DNA of 64,000 nt from G020348185 sp964525045 (GCA_964525045.1 CAZGFD010000002.1:1-64000); one strand, 5' to 3'. Positions 9,301 to 17,844 are shown, counted from the stretch's first letter. Made by a program: numbers and translations. The notes: generated by a model from the sequence alone, not told the origin.

Positions 9301-9635
9301 AATCGGTTTGACACTCGCAGCAAGGATGAATCGACGTTCGTTCCTGCTGGGAACCGGAGAATGATCTTGGCCGATCCATAGGAACTGGACGAAAACATTT
9401 TTTCCAGTCCTTCCACGCCCTTCAACTGTTCCTCTTGCTCTTCAACAACCTCCCGCTCCACTTCATGCGGGCTGGCACCTTCCCACTGTGTGTCAACCGT
9501 GATTTCCTGTTTCGTGACATCCGGAGTCAATTGAACAGGCAACCTGAGCAGGGAGACCACCCCAAAAAGCACCACTAATAAAACCCCGACGGTCGTCGTG
9601 ATGGGATAGCGAATAGCGTATTGAACCAAGGCCAT
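6372..9635 (-). CDS. RND-family multidrug efflux permease (AcrB/MdtB-like)
   Basis: 1087 aa inner membrane proton-driven exporter with the 12-TM RND architecture: TM1 at residues 8-30, a large periplasmic loop, the TM2-6 block near 335-480, a second loop, and the TM8-12 block near 880-1070. The TM4 motif is GMLVDNSIVVLENI, carrying a single Asp, and the TM10 region reads VNNAILVV instead of the Lys found in AcrB; both are common in HAE1-type pumps outside Enterobacteria. Substrate cannot be predicted. ATG at 9635 follows the adaptor stop by only 3 nt, so the two are translationally linked. Confidence 0.94.
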   Translation of the reverse strand: MALVQYAIRYPITTTVGVLLVVLFGVVSLLRLPVQLTPDVTKQEITVDTQWEGASPHEVEREVVEEQEEQLKGVEGLEKMFSSSSYGSAKIILRFPAGTNVDSSLLRVSNRLNQVRQYPSEVDEPVISSADTAGSAIGWFIFQPLEDNPEDIDTMRDFAEDVIKSRFERVKGVAASNIYGGREREVQVIVDPAKLAARSLTVMDLAQALDEENRDFSAGDFDEGKRTYVVRTVGEYKSPEQIENVVVARRNGAPIYVRDLASVRLTYKDPLHVVRQRGAPCIAVNAVRETGANVLEIMAGLREAVEELNVELLHPRGFTLFQVYDETDYIYSSLSLVQQNLIVGSVLAITVLYLFLRTGSTTMVIGLAIPISIMGTFITLWLLGRNLNVISLAGMTFAAGMLVDNSIVVLENIYRHRELGKPLMRAAYDGTVEVWGAVLASTLTTIAVFFPIVFVEEQAGQLFRDIAIAISAGVGLSLLVSITVIPSLSARILTIAPQHGGREARKHSSIRERVNDWLHHGGVYLERLGINSGRFADFVYWLCGTTFRRIVTVVGLTLLAVGITVMLFPRAEYLPTGNRNLIIGILLPPPGYNTDEFLKMGKTIEAVLRPYWEVEPGSPEEAALDGPGIRNFFYVARGRSVFMGGRTNEDARIKELIPLFRRATADLPGVISIVTQSSLFQRGLGEGRNIDIEITGPEMETLIALGGQIFGQVRGILPGSQVRPKPSLDLGSPEVHVRLKRDRAADVQMTNREVGFTVDALVDGAKASDYQFEGDEIDLTVRGEDRYAAATQDLGSIPIYTRAGKLTTLGAIADIELVSGPEQIDHIERERSIVIQVIPPGEMPLETAMNMIRDQIIVPLQQSGNLGRLYHLHLSGTADDLTQTYNALKWNFLLALILTYLLMAALFESFLYPFVIIFSVPLAAAGGFAGLFLVNLFVTYQPLDVLTMLGFVILIGVVVNNAILVVHQTINFMDSGKDPDTASSESEPARGLAVREAIRESVRSRVRPIMMSMLTTTFGLLPLVMSSGAGSELYRGIGSVVLGGLIVSTVFTLLVVPSLFSLLMETKLKRQQQRISRKVVATGMSEA

Positions 9636-9638
9636 GGG

Positions 9639-10727
9639 TTATCCTGTTGAATCGAGTATCCGCACGGGTTGACCAGGAAGGAGTCGTTCATTGCCCTCAA
9701 CGACCACCGTCATCCCTGGCTGAAGGTCCCCGGACACCTCTACCACCTTGTCAAGATGGAGGACAGGGGTTACGGGAATTTGGTTAACTTTACCCTCATT
9801 TACCAGAAACACAAATTCCCGCCCACCCCGTAATACGAGGGCATCTTTGGGTACGACTAGGGCTTGATAGGGTGCTCCCACCGACAAGGTCACCCGCGAG
9901 ACCATCCCGCTCTTCACCGACGATTTCGGATTGGGAATTTCCACCTTGATGGGGAAGGTTCGAGTCGTGAGATCCGCTTGAGCGACCACCGAAAACACTC
10001 GTCCTTCAGTCTTGAATCCTGGCAACCCATCAAAGAGGACACTCACGGGATCATTGACATGCACGTCTCTGACAAAGCGTTCAGGTAGGGGGACTTCCAC
10101 CTGAAGTCGAGAAAGATCTACGAGCTCGACGACAGGACCACCGGCTACGACCCATTGCCCGACTTCGGTAAACTCTTCAGTGATCCAGCCACCAAAAGGT
10201 GCCATGATCCGGGATTTGGCCAGCTCATCCCGGACTTGGTTGATCATGGTTTGGAGTTGGTTTAAACGTTGACGCAGCGCTGACTCCTCGGCAATTGCAT
10301 CATCGTACTCCTTTTGCGTCACTAACTCTTTCTCAAATAGAGCTTTCACGCGTACAAGGTCTTTTCCAGCTTGTTCGTAACGGGTCTTGGCTTCACGATG
10401 AGATGCTAAGGCCGAGTTCAGTCGTATTTTCAATCTGGTCGTACGCAGCTTGGCCAACACCTGGCCTCGCTTTACCTGCATGCCTTCTTCCACCAAAAAT
10501 TCCACCACCAACCCTTCGATTTCACTTGCCACAACACTTCGTTTCCATGGCTCCACAGTGCCGACAAGCGTGACCGACCGCTGAACTTCCTGATGGGAAA
10601 CAGTGGCAACGCGGACCGGTGAAGGAGGTCGGCCATTGGGAGATTGAGCCGCTTGCTGTTCTCCACAACCAACGCTCAAGGCAAGGACTTGGACCAAGCA
10701 AAGGAAATAGACAATCCGGTATTTCAT
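9639..10727 (-). CDS. RND efflux periplasmic adaptor (membrane fusion protein)
   Basis: 362 aa lipoprotein. The signal peptide ends in a lipobox (ALSVGC, cysteine followed by GEQ), so the mature protein is lipid-anchored. The biotinyl-lipoyl-like half (GTVEPWKRSVVASEIEGLV), the hairpin coiled coil (residues 90-175) and the beta-barrel domain follow in the usual order. It joins the RND permease to the TolC channel. ATG at 10727 is preferred over a TTG at 10745, although its ribosome site is weak. Confidence 0.92.
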   Translation of the reverse strand: MKYRIVYFLCLVQVLALSVGCGEQQAAQSPNGRPPSPVRVATVSHQEVQRSVTLVGTVEPWKRSVVASEIEGLVVEFLVEEGMQVKRGQVLAKLRTTRLKIRLNSALASHREAKTRYEQAGKDLVRVKALFEKELVTQKEYDDAIAEESALRQRLNQLQTMINQVRDELAKSRIMAPFGGWITEEFTEVGQWVVAGGPVVELVDLSRLQVEVPLPERFVRDVHVNDPVSVLFDGLPGFKTEGRVFSVVAQADLTTRTFPIKVEIPNPKSSVKSGMVSRVTLSVGAPYQALVVPKDALVLRGGREFVFLVNEGKVNQIPVTPVLHLDKVVEVSGDLQPGMTVVVEGNERLLPGQPVRILDSTG

Positions 10728-10756
10728 TTCGTTAGGAAAATTCAAAGTGTATTCTG

Positions 10757-11374
10757 TTATTTCGTAATTCCATTCAAGAAAAGAGATCCCAGCAGTTCCC
10801 CTTTGGCAACCAGTGATTTAGTCGGACTGGCTTGTAGAATCCAGACGTAAATCGTTGAGTTGAGCATCCCGTGGAAGGCTAAAGAGGTATCTTCAGGATC
10901 GATTTCCCGGAATTCCCCCTTCCGAGTACCTTCACGCACCAGATCCGCTACCAGTTGAATTTGAGCCAAATACCGTTTCCAGACCCGATCACCAAATACA
11001 CTCTTGACCGTCCACTCAGACCCACTCCACTCGGACACATAAATGCGGAAAAAATCCCGATTCTTGTCCGCAAAGGCCAGCTTGACTTTAATGACCGCCT
11101 GAATTTTTTCGGTGGCAGTATCGGCTTCTGAAACCTGCGTTTCCAGAAGGGACATCAACTCTTCCACTTTGGCTTCGACCAACGATATATAAATGTCTTC
11201 TTTATTCTTAAAAAATCGATAAACTGTCCCCATGGCAAATTGAGCCGCCCCGGCTATTTCAGCCATGCTGGTTTTAAAAAATCCATGTTTGGAAAATAGA
11301 CATTCCGCGGCAGAGAGGATTTCACCTCGCCGGGCTTCTAATTCACGCTGTTTCCGTATTGATCGAGGGTCCAT
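10757..11374 (-). CDS. TetR-family transcriptional regulator of the efflux operon
   Basis: 205 aa. The N-terminal TetR HTH is clear (residues 15-60: EILSAAECLFSKHGFFKTSM, AEIAGAAQ, GTVYRFFKNKEDIY). The C-terminal ligand-binding half resembles the AcrR group (YERR-like, helical). It is the first gene of the efflux operon, 29 nt before the adaptor, so autoregulation of the whole operon is likely. A 21-bp palindrome lies about 50-70 nt upstream of its ATG and overlaps the best -35 element. Confidence 0.9.
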   Translation of the reverse strand: MDPRSIRKQRELEARRGEILSAAECLFSKHGFFKTSMAEIAGAAQFAMGTVYRFFKNKEDIYISLVEAKVEELMSLLETQVSEADTATEKIQAVIKVKLAFADKNRDFFRIYVSEWSGSEWTVKSVFGDRVWKRYLAQIQLVADLVREGTRKGEFREIDPEDTSLAFHGMLNSTIYVWILQASPTKSLVAKGELLGSLFLNGITK

Positions 11375-11406
11375 AATGAAAAGAAAACTCAGTAATACGA
11401 ATATAA

Positions 11407-11446
11407 ATTCTACCCCATGACTTCACCATTCTACAAGATAGAATGG
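11407..11446 (-). promoter_or_regulatory. Candidate TetR operator and promoter of the efflux operon
   Basis: CCATTCTA (11426-11433) and TAGAATGG (11439-11446) form a perfect 8-bp inverted repeat around CAAGA, a 21-bp site of typical TetR-operator size. Reading the minus strand, TTGTAG within it and TAGAAT (11412-11407, 5 of 6 consensus) are 18 nt apart and form a plausible promoter. Binding at the palindrome would therefore block RNA polymerase. Confidence 0.6.
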
Positions 11447-11638
11447 GTATTCACATATCCAGGTGGTACGCGGGATCGAGGCCCACAAAAATCAGAATTT
11501 TAATTTAAGTTTTTTTAATTAGGCTTCTGTACAGATGATATCCAAAGATTAGTTGGAGGGCAGGAACTGTCAATCCCAAGCCATGTAGGAGTGGGACAAA
11601 AGCCGGTGATAGTGGAATTTGGTCTTGAGACAACCCGT

Positions 11639-12148
11639 TTACAAGTTGAATTGTTCGTCAATAGGGGTTTCCGCAATATGATTAATATAGTTGGAAATGG
11701 TCTTCAGCCCAATAAAGGCAATGATCTCATAGAGTTTCGCCCGGCTAATTCCTTGTTGTTCAAGCCGGGTCAATTCCTCCGGGTCAAGCCAACCACGATT
11801 TTCCAGAATGAGTTTCGTAACACGTACGAGATTGGCTACTTGCTTGTCGGTCTCCTGAGAGAGCCCCGAACGTATTTTCTGAATCTCATCCTGAGACAGC
11901 CCCATTTTTTTCCCCAACCATTGATGAGCGGCCTTGCAGTAAAGGCAATCGTTATATACCGCAACGGTCAGTTGAACAACTTGTTGTTCCTTGGCCGAAA
12001 GGGATCCTTTGCCCAAAGATTCTTGTCCCTTATGATAGACATCAAGAACGGCGGGGGCCTTGCTCATTTCTTTGTATAAATTCGGGACAAACCCTAGTAG
12101 CCCTTGAACGCGCTCAAAAGCGTCAACGGCCGTCGAATCAGACTTCAT
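11639..12148 (-). CDS. AhpD/carboxymuconolactone decarboxylase-like peroxidase-related protein
   Basis: 169 aa with the AhpD-like core. The motif CLYCKAAH (CxxC followed by His) is the redox-active pair seen in AhpD alkylhydroperoxidases. It probably takes part in thiol-based peroxide or electrophile detoxification in the cytoplasm; the partner is unknown. ATG at 12148 (MKSDS) is chosen because GGAGG lies 5 nt upstream (12158-12154); a longer frame to 12226 lacks a ribosome site. Confidence 0.8.
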   Translation of the reverse strand: MKSDSTAVDAFERVQGLLGFVPNLYKEMSKAPAVLDVYHKGQESLGKGSLSAKEQQVVQLTVAVYNDCLYCKAAHQWLGKKMGLSQDEIQKIRSGLSQETDKQVANLVRVTKLILENRGWLDPEELTRLEQQGISRAKLYEIIAFIGLKTISNYINHIAETPIDEQFNL

Positions 12149-12317
12149 GTTTTCCTCCATCAATGTAATCTCTCCGTATTGGCAGCGTGCGTAGACAATC
12201 GGCTCAGCATAACTTCTCACAATCAACTATCTCAAGGAGACAAGAGAGCCATTCCATTGACAAATTGATAGGTAATGCGGCGCAAAAGGCTTCAAGTTCA
12301 ACGGGAATTTCAGCACG

Positions 12318-12935
12318 TCATGCGGATGGGGTCGTCGCAAAGGTCTCCGCCCCCGGTCCACCGGCTACGCCACCCGAGACCAAAAAGGCCATGATCTCTG
12401 AGCTTTCCGCTTCCAGGGGACGAACCTGGTCTTTGGGGAACACGAGAAGATTTCCCGCAAAATTATAGGATTGCGGAAAATAGACGGCAACGTGATCGAG
12501 CAAGCCGATGAAGTCCATACTGCTCCTGGTAACAAAGCCAATCGCTTCAGCATGTCCTCCTGCTGTCAACGTCACAATGACCGGTTGGTCAAACCGTTTT
12601 TTTTCACCCATGAAGGCGGCGATAAGGTCTTTGATGGACGTATACACCAGCTTGACGAGTGGAGCTTTGGTTAAAAGACGCTCGGTTGCATCGATGACTT
12701 TTTGCACAAAGACGTTGGAGGCAAATCGGCCTGTCAATGTAATAAGGCCGACGGTTACGAGAAAGCCGACTCCTGGGATAGGAATGTTCAGCCACCCATC
12801 AATGAATTCAAAGACGAAAACAGCCACCGCCACGGTCAGGACGGCTGGGACAAGAATAAGGAGCCCTTCGAAGAAATTTCGGGCAAGGTCAGACATGTTA
12901 AATCCTGTAAAAAACCTTCGAAGAAACGGTTTCAT
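12318..12935 (-). CDS. DUF502 membrane protein
   Basis: 205 aa. Two N-terminal membrane segments (about residues 22-45 and 55-75, ILVPAVLTVAVAVFVFEF and GVGFLVTVGLITL) are followed by a soluble domain with KLVYTSIKDL, FDQPVIVTL and FVTRSS, the DUF502 signature (TM pair, then YxxxKD). The family has no settled biochemical role. It stands alone between an AhpD-like gene and a divergent small gene. Confidence 0.82.
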   Translation of the reverse strand: MKPFLRRFFTGFNMSDLARNFFEGLLILVPAVLTVAVAVFVFEFIDGWLNIPIPGVGFLVTVGLITLTGRFASNVFVQKVIDATERLLTKAPLVKLVYTSIKDLIAAFMGEKKRFDQPVIVTLTAGGHAEAIGFVTRSSMDFIGLLDHVAVYFPQSYNFAGNLLVFPKDQVRPLEAESSEIMAFLVSGGVAGGPGAETFATTPSA

Positions 12936-13194
12936 CGCTTTGTACCCCCAACTGAGTGAATTATAGAACTATTACGGTTCCCACTTCCCTTCTGTAAGAA
13001 TGCTGTTACCAAACTGTAGCCTAGCGATTTTCATGACTCAAGGACATACGCGATTCCATACCCCCTTATGGATATTTGAGGAGACAGGACATTATCAATA
13101 GGGTTCACTGGCCCAGAAGGGATTGAGATTACAGGATAAAAACAGATACGGTAGAATCAGAAACCTACCCTAAACCACAAGGAGAGAATAAATT

Positions 13195-13455
13195 ATGGCA
13201 ACTGGATCCGCATCAGGAGGACAATCCCCAGAAAACAAGCCGATCCCCGAAACCGAAATTCTCAATGTCGTCGTTCAACGTGAAGGACAAAAGGTTAGTA
13301 CCAAATGGGGGCTTCACCCCAATCTCAAAGAAGAATTGAAACCAGAGGAATGGAAAGAACTGACTGACATCATGGGAAAAGTCACGACGATTATTGGCAA
13401 TCGGTTTACCCAGGTTTTGGATCAAAGCGACCAAGAAACCTCCGGGTCGGCCTAA
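13195..13455 (+). CDS. Conserved-looking 86-aa hypothetical protein
   Basis: I do not recognise the family. It is a soluble, charged protein; the middle (residues 25-75) reads like one alpha/beta domain (VVVQREGQKVSTKWGLHP, then a helical LKPEEWKELTDIMGKV). The termini are Gly/Ser-rich and look disordered. A good ribosome site (AAGGAGAG) precedes ATG at 13195, which supports real translation. The gene stands alone on the plus strand. Confidence 0.65.
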   Translation: MATGSASGGQSPENKPIPETEILNVVVQREGQKVSTKWGLHPNLKEELKPEEWKELTDIMGKVTTIIGNRFTQVLDQSDQETSGSA

Positions 13456-13460
13456 AAGAA

Positions 13461-13489
13461 AGTTTCAGGTTTCAGATTCAAAGTTTTCA
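13461..13489. repeat. Heptamer-period repeat tract
   Basis: GTTTCAGGTTTCAGATTC at the end of the 86-aa gene is another copy of the TTTCAGG-type 7-nt pattern. Confidence 0.55.
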
Positions 13490-14473
13490 TAAGTAGCCAT
13501 TCTTCCTAAACCACGTGACGGCATCTCGAATGGCCGCCTCAACGGAATTTCTTGGATAACTCAATGTGTGGAGAGCTTTCGAGCATTCATAATGTTGCAT
13601 ATGCTTGATCACCTCCACAAAAAATGAGGGAACCGGCGGAGGCTTGTGGAGGATCTTGCGAGATGCCCACTCACCTGCCTTGGACCCGACTTGGGCCATA
13701 CCAAATGGGACGGGGAACCTTGGAGGTGGAACGCCAGCCACTTTGGCAATCAGCTGGTTCAATTCCTTCTGGGTCGTATTCCAATTGCCGACAATGTATC
13801 GTTCTCCTACCTTTCCAACCTCCGCCGCCCGAATCATAGCAGCCGCGACATCGCGCACATCAATCACGTTGACCGGTCCCCGGATATACGCCGGCATTTG
13901 GCGTTTGGCAATCATCAAAATCTGTGAACCACTCGTTGGGCGTTGATCGTAGGGTCCGAAGAATGCGGTGGGATTGACCACCACAGCCGGTAAGCCTTTT
14001 CGAGCCGCCGCCAACACTTCATCTTCCATCGCTGCTTTGGCAACCAAGTACGGATTGTCCGTAAACCTGGTGAAAAAAGGACATTCTTCAGTCGCGAGAT
14101 CTCCTGGAACTTTGGGGAATCCGACTGTGGTGAGAGTGCTGGCAAATACTATGCGGTCAACAGGGGTTTGGCCAACCGCATATAACAGATTTTTCGTTTC
14201 GGTCAGGGCCTGTTGTTTCGCTCTAGCCGCCGGAATCGTTTCTGTAGGGTAGTAACCGGCCGTCTGGTACACGGTTTGAACACCCCGGCAGGCGCGAGTC
14301 ACCGAATCAATGTCGCCCAAATCCCCCGTGACTTTCTCAAAGTCCAACCCTTCAAGGGTCAACCCCTTGCTCGTCGGACGAGTTAGCCCCCGAACCTGAT
14401 CGCCTCGAGCCAAAAGAGCGCGGACAAGATTGGAACCAAGTTGCCCGGAAGCGCCTAGGACCAACACCTTCAT
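13487..14473 (-). CDS. NAD(P)-dependent sugar epimerase/dehydratase (HpnA-like extended SDR)
   Basis: 328 aa. The Rossmann motif GASGQLG is at residues 7-13 and the YLVAK catalytic Tyr/Lys near 140, with FASTLTTVG and NPTAFFGPYD in between. This is an extended short-chain dehydrogenase similar to the hopanoid-associated sugar epimerase HpnA and dihydroflavonol reductases. The substrate is not determined; no hopanoid genes are in the window. ATG at 14473 is clear. Confidence 0.8.
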   Translation of the reverse strand: MKVLVLGASGQLGSNLVRALLARGDQVRGLTRPTSKGLTLEGLDFEKVTGDLGDIDSVTRACRGVQTVYQTAGYYPTETIPAARAKQQALTETKNLLYAVGQTPVDRIVFASTLTTVGFPKVPGDLATEECPFFTRFTDNPYLVAKAAMEDEVLAAARKGLPAVVVNPTAFFGPYDQRPTSGSQILMIAKRQMPAYIRGPVNVIDVRDVAAAMIRAAEVGKVGERYIVGNWNTTQKELNQLIAKVAGVPPPRFPVPFGMAQVGSKAGEWASRKILHKPPPVPSFFVEVIKHMQHYECSKALHTLSYPRNSVEAAIRDAVTWFRKNGYL

Positions 14474-14543
14474 CTTATGCCTGCCATCTCATACGTTTCA
14501 GATTTCCATGGCTCACGACGGCTTACCAAAGTCCGAATTCTTT

Positions 14544-14933
14544 TCACTCAATTAATCTGGTGTTGAGTTGCACGTTGAGAATTGTTTGGATTTGAGCCGG
14601 TGAGTAGGTCGGAGGCTTCACCCATTTGCCGTCATCTCTCTTATGCCCACCGATTTTGCTCATGTTGGATCGGTGTACCTCTCGGAATACCGGCTCCATA
14701 TCAACGCCACACGAGACCGCAGTTCCATACACGACATACAGCAAATCCGCCAGTTCTTTGGCAATCGCAGAGAGATCTTGGATCGTGAGGGCCTCTTGTA
14801 ACTCATTGAACTCTTCTTGAATGAGACGAATTCGAAGTTTCTGTGTGGCTTCATCCGGAATGGCCGGCTGAGTCGCCACATGAATGTCAAATTGTTCGTG
14901 AAATTCTAGGACCATTTGTTGAGCTTCGTTCAC
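14544..14933 (-). CDS. MazG-like all-alpha NTP pyrophosphohydrolase
   Basis: 129 aa. The EEFNEL and ELADLLYVVYG helices supply the Mg-binding EExxE and ExxD residues of the all-alpha NTP pyrophosphatase superfamily. Small members of this type (DR2231/HAD-associated) hydrolyse nucleoside triphosphates such as dUTP. I place the start at GTG 14933 because TTGGAGGGAAAC provides GGAGG 5 nt upstream; the longer frame starts with TTG at 14954, before that site. Confidence 0.78.
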   Translation of the reverse strand: MNEAQQMVLEFHEQFDIHVATQPAIPDEATQKLRIRLIQEEFNELQEALTIQDLSAIAKELADLLYVVYGTAVSCGVDMEPVFREVHRSNMSKIGGHKRDDGKWVKPPTYSPAQIQTILNVQLNTRLIE

Positions 14934-14979
14934 GTTTCCCTCCAAGTCTGGCAATCGTTGAATGTTTTAAATTTTCTCT

Positions 14980-15078
14980 GTAGCTGCGCCATCTCATGAC
15001 GCCCATCCTAAATCTTATTCATTTGTAGTCGCGCCATCTTATGGCGCCCCTCTAAGCAGCATGAGATGCTGCACCTAC
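14980..15078. repeat. Cluster of three GTAG-headed REP-like palindromes
   Basis: Unit 1 is GTAGCTGCGCCATCTCATG (14980 on). Unit 2 is GTAGTC plus the perfect palindrome GCGCCATCTTATGGCGC (15031-15047). Unit 3 is inverted: GCAGCATGAGATGCTGC (15056-15072) plus ACCTAC. Two palindrome cores (GCGCCAT and GCAGCAT) share the same head, so the stem drifts while the head and loop stay constant. It fills the gap between the MazG-like gene and the glycerate kinase. Confidence 0.8.
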
Positions 15079-15093
15079 AAGAAGAGGAATCTC

Positions 15094-16431
15094 CTACAGG
15101 GCTAACACCAGATAAATGTCATTCACATTCGTGCCGGTTGGACCGGTGACAATATGTCCCCCGACCTTTTTAAAAAAAGAATAACTGTCGTTCCGAAGGA
15201 GTATTTTCGCTGGATCCATTCGGTATGGCTTCGCTCGGGCCATGGTTCGTCCATCCACAACTGCGCCTGCCGCTTCCGTCGGTCCATCGGTCCCATCCGT
15301 TCCGAAACCTGCCACAAATACCTCTGGGAGTCCAGCAATTTCCTGTGCTGCCGATAAGGCAAATTCCTGCGCCCGTCCGCCTATGCCCGCCCCTCGAACC
15401 GTGACGGTTAATTCTCCACTCCAAATCAAGCAAGCCGGGCGTTGGATCGGCCGCCCGAAAAAATGGATTTCTCTGGCAACCGCTCCAACCATTGTTCCAG
15501 CCTCGCGGGCATCCCCCGTTAAACTTGTTGTAAGAACGAGAGTTGGAATGCCTAACGCATTGGCCTTTCTGGTAAGACCTTCGACAGCCAGTCGATTCCC
15601 CCCCAGGATAAAGTTGTATGATCGACGAAAAATGCCGCTTCCCGGCTTCGGGGTTTCTGAAACCATTCTTCGAATACCTTTTTGGAGATGTGTGCGTACA
15701 GTATGAGGAATTCGTTTCCAAAGGTCATACGATTTAAGAATCCTACAGGCATCCTGATAGGTGGAAGGATCGGCTACCGTAGGACCCGACCCAATCGTAC
15801 TCACTTCATTGCCTATCACATCCGACAGTACGAGGCCGATAAGCGTGGCGGAGGAGGCTTCCGCAAGACGACCACCTTTGATGGCACAGAGATGTTTTCG
15901 GACCACATTGATTTCATCAATGCTGGCGCCGCTCTTCAAAAGAAGTCGTGTGGCCTGTTGATTGTCTGATAATTTGATTGGATGCGCAGGAGCGACAAGC
16001 AGGCTTGATGCTCCACCAGAGAGAAGGACAAAAAGAAGATCATCCCGTGTGAGGGAGTGAACGAGGCTCAGAATTTCCTTTCCAGCTCGTTCGCTTCTCT
16101 TATCTGGAGTGGGATGCCCAGCTTGCCGGATTTGAATTGTCCGTGTCCGGCATTCGTACCCTTCTTTGACCACAACGACCCCACCCCAAAGCCATTTCCC
16201 CAATTGTTGTTCGACCGCTTGGGCCATTTTCCCTGAAGCTTTTCCCGCTCCGACGCATATCACCCGGTTAAATTTTGAAAGGTCATACCGTCGGGCTCCA
16301 ACATGCAGCATCCGTCCTTTACGTTGGAGAGTCTTTCCAATAGCTTCTTTTGGATCAGCCGCCTGAAGCCCTGCCTCAAGAAGTTGATTGAGGACCGACT
16401 TCATCCGTCTGCTAGGGAAATCGATGGTCAT
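15094..16431 (-). CDS. Glycerate 2-kinase (GckA/MOFRL family)
   Basis: 445 aa, the full length of the family. The N-terminal Rossmann-like half contains VGAGKAS and LLSGGASSLL; the C-terminal MOFRL domain contains GTDGTDGPTEAAGAVVDG. It phosphorylates D-glycerate at C2 using ATP, feeding 2-phosphoglycerate into lower glycolysis/gluconeogenesis, for example for glycolate salvage or serine-linked carbon. ATG at 16431 is divergent from the uracil-DNA glycosylase gene, with only about 30 nt between, so both promoters must overlap the neighbouring gene or share this gap. Confidence 0.9.
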   Translation of the reverse strand: MTIDFPSRRMKSVLNQLLEAGLQAADPKEAIGKTLQRKGRMLHVGARRYDLSKFNRVICVGAGKASGKMAQAVEQQLGKWLWGGVVVVKEGYECRTRTIQIRQAGHPTPDKRSERAGKEILSLVHSLTRDDLLFVLLSGGASSLLVAPAHPIKLSDNQQATRLLLKSGASIDEINVVRKHLCAIKGGRLAEASSATLIGLVLSDVIGNEVSTIGSGPTVADPSTYQDACRILKSYDLWKRIPHTVRTHLQKGIRRMVSETPKPGSGIFRRSYNFILGGNRLAVEGLTRKANALGIPTLVLTTSLTGDAREAGTMVGAVAREIHFFGRPIQRPACLIWSGELTVTVRGAGIGGRAQEFALSAAQEIAGLPEVFVAGFGTDGTDGPTEAAGAVVDGRTMARAKPYRMDPAKILLRNDSYSFFKKVGGHIVTGPTGTNVNDIYLVLAL

Positions 16432-16461
16432 CGGTTGGGCCGTGTTGGTTGACGAGGAGGT

Positions 16462-17181
16462 ATGCTACTATGCGGGGTGATGCGGTCACTTTCCCTTTTG
16501 CAACGGGAGATCGAGAAATGTACCCTCTGTCCGAGACTGACTCAATATCGGAAAGAGATTGCCCGACAGAAAGTGAAACGTTTTCAGAATTGGACGTATT
16601 GGGGTCGCCCCGTACCAGGATTTGGGGACCCCAAGGCCCGATTATTTGTCCTGGGACTCGCACCTGCCGCGCATGGCGGAAACCGGACGGGGCGCGTATT
16701 TACCGGTGATCGAAGTGGTGATTGGCTCTATGAGGCTTTACATCGCTTCGGCTTTGCGAACCAGCCAGACTCCACACACCGCAACGATGGACTGCGCTTG
16801 AAGGATTGCTATATCGCCGCCGCGGTCCGATGTGCACCCCCAGCGAATAAGCCTCTCCCCAATGAATTTGATACCTGCCGTCGATATCTATTAGAGGAAC
16901 TTCAAGGCCTCCGTCGAATGCGAGTAGTTGTGGCATTAGGGAAGATGGCCTTCGATGCGTATTTCAAATCCTGCCGCGAGCTTGGTAATGTTGCCGAGAG
17001 CCCCAAACCGATATTTTCTCATGGAATTATCGTTCGGTTACCTTGGGATGTCACGCTGGTGGGATCGTACCATCCAAGCCAACAGAACACCTTTACAGGA
17101 AAGCTCACCCGACCGATGTTTCACCAAGTATTCAGAGTAGCTCAGAAGATACTGGACACCCGCTCATTTCCGCTTGACTGA
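16462..17181 (+). CDS. Family 5 uracil-DNA glycosylase (UDGb)
   Basis: About 235 aa. GLAPAAHGGNRTGRVFTGD is the family 5 motif A and SYHPSQQNTFTGKLT is the motif B region. CTLC and RCAPPANKPLPNEFDTC supply the four cysteines of a structural [4Fe-4S] cluster. It excises uracil and other deaminated bases from DNA. The start is ambiguous: ATG 16462 sits only 1 nt after GAGGAGG (16454-16460), whereas GTG 16477 and ATG 16480 are in frame at workable distances, so the true protein may be 5-6 residues shorter. Confidence 0.92.
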   Translation: MLLCGVMRSLSLLQREIEKCTLCPRLTQYRKEIARQKVKRFQNWTYWGRPVPGFGDPKARLFVLGLAPAAHGGNRTGRVFTGDRSGDWLYEALHRFGFANQPDSTHRNDGLRLKDCYIAAAVRCAPPANKPLPNEFDTCRRYLLEELQGLRRMRVVVALGKMAFDAYFKSCRELGNVAESPKPIFSHGIIVRLPWDVTLVGSYHPSQQNTFTGKLTRPMFHQVFRVAQKILDTRSFPLD

Positions 17182-17187
17182 CCCGAC

Positions 17188-17844
17188 TCACCGTTTTTTC
17201 GGCAAATTCTGGGCTTCCCAATCAGCCAAAAACTGTTTCAGACCTTTATCCGTTAGAGGATGCTTGAACAATTGTTGGAACACCTTAAAGGGCATTGTAC
17301 TGATGTGTCCCCCCGCCAAAGCCGCTTCGACAACATGTTGAGGATGCCGCACGCTGGCAACCAACACCAGAGTCGGAAATTCATAATTTTCAAAGATCGT
17401 CAGAATTTGCCGAATCAACTCCATACCGTCACTGCTGACATCATCCAATCGCCCGATAAAGGGCGAGACACACCATGCTCCGGCTTTCGCTGCCAACAGA
17501 GCTTGAGTCGGGGAAAAGCAAAGAGTGACGTTGACTCGAATTCCTTCACTGGCCAATCGTTTTGTGGCTTTCAACCCTTCAGGAATCAGGGGACATTTGA
17601 CCACAATATTTTTGTGAATTTTGGCCAATTCCCGGCCTTCCTTCACCATGGCATCCGCTTCGACGCTGACCACCTCCGCGCTGATGGGCCCATCTACCAC
17701 ACTGCAGATTTCCACTAGCAGGTCCTTGAAATCCCGACCTTCTTTTGACACGAGTGAAGGGTTGGTGGTAACTCCATCCAGTAAACCATAACTGGCAGCC
17801 TCTCGAATCTCCTTGATATTTCCGGTGTCGAGAAAAATTTTCAT
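17188..17844 (-). CDS. tal: Transaldolase (TalC/FSA family)
   Basis: 218 aa, the short transaldolase/fructose-6-phosphate aldolase family. The DTGNIKEI start, TTNPSL, the Schiff-base Lys in VVKCPLIPEGLKA and the SPFIGRLDD segment are all present. The Phe in SPFIGR, where fructose-6-phosphate aldolase has Tyr, favours true transaldolase. It moves dihydroxyacetone units between sugar phosphates in the pentose phosphate pathway; 6-phosphogluconolactonase lies nearby and pgi at the right end. ATG 17844 has AAGGGGGA upstream. Confidence 0.92.
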   Translation of the reverse strand: MKIFLDTGNIKEIREAASYGLLDGVTTNPSLVSKEGRDFKDLLVEICSVVDGPISAEVVSVEADAMVKEGRELAKIHKNIVVKCPLIPEGLKATKRLASEGIRVNVTLCFSPTQALLAAKAGAWCVSPFIGRLDDVSSDGMELIRQILTIFENYEFPTLVLVASVRHPQHVVEAALAGGHISTMPFKVFQQLFKHPLTDKGLKQFLADWEAQNLPKKR

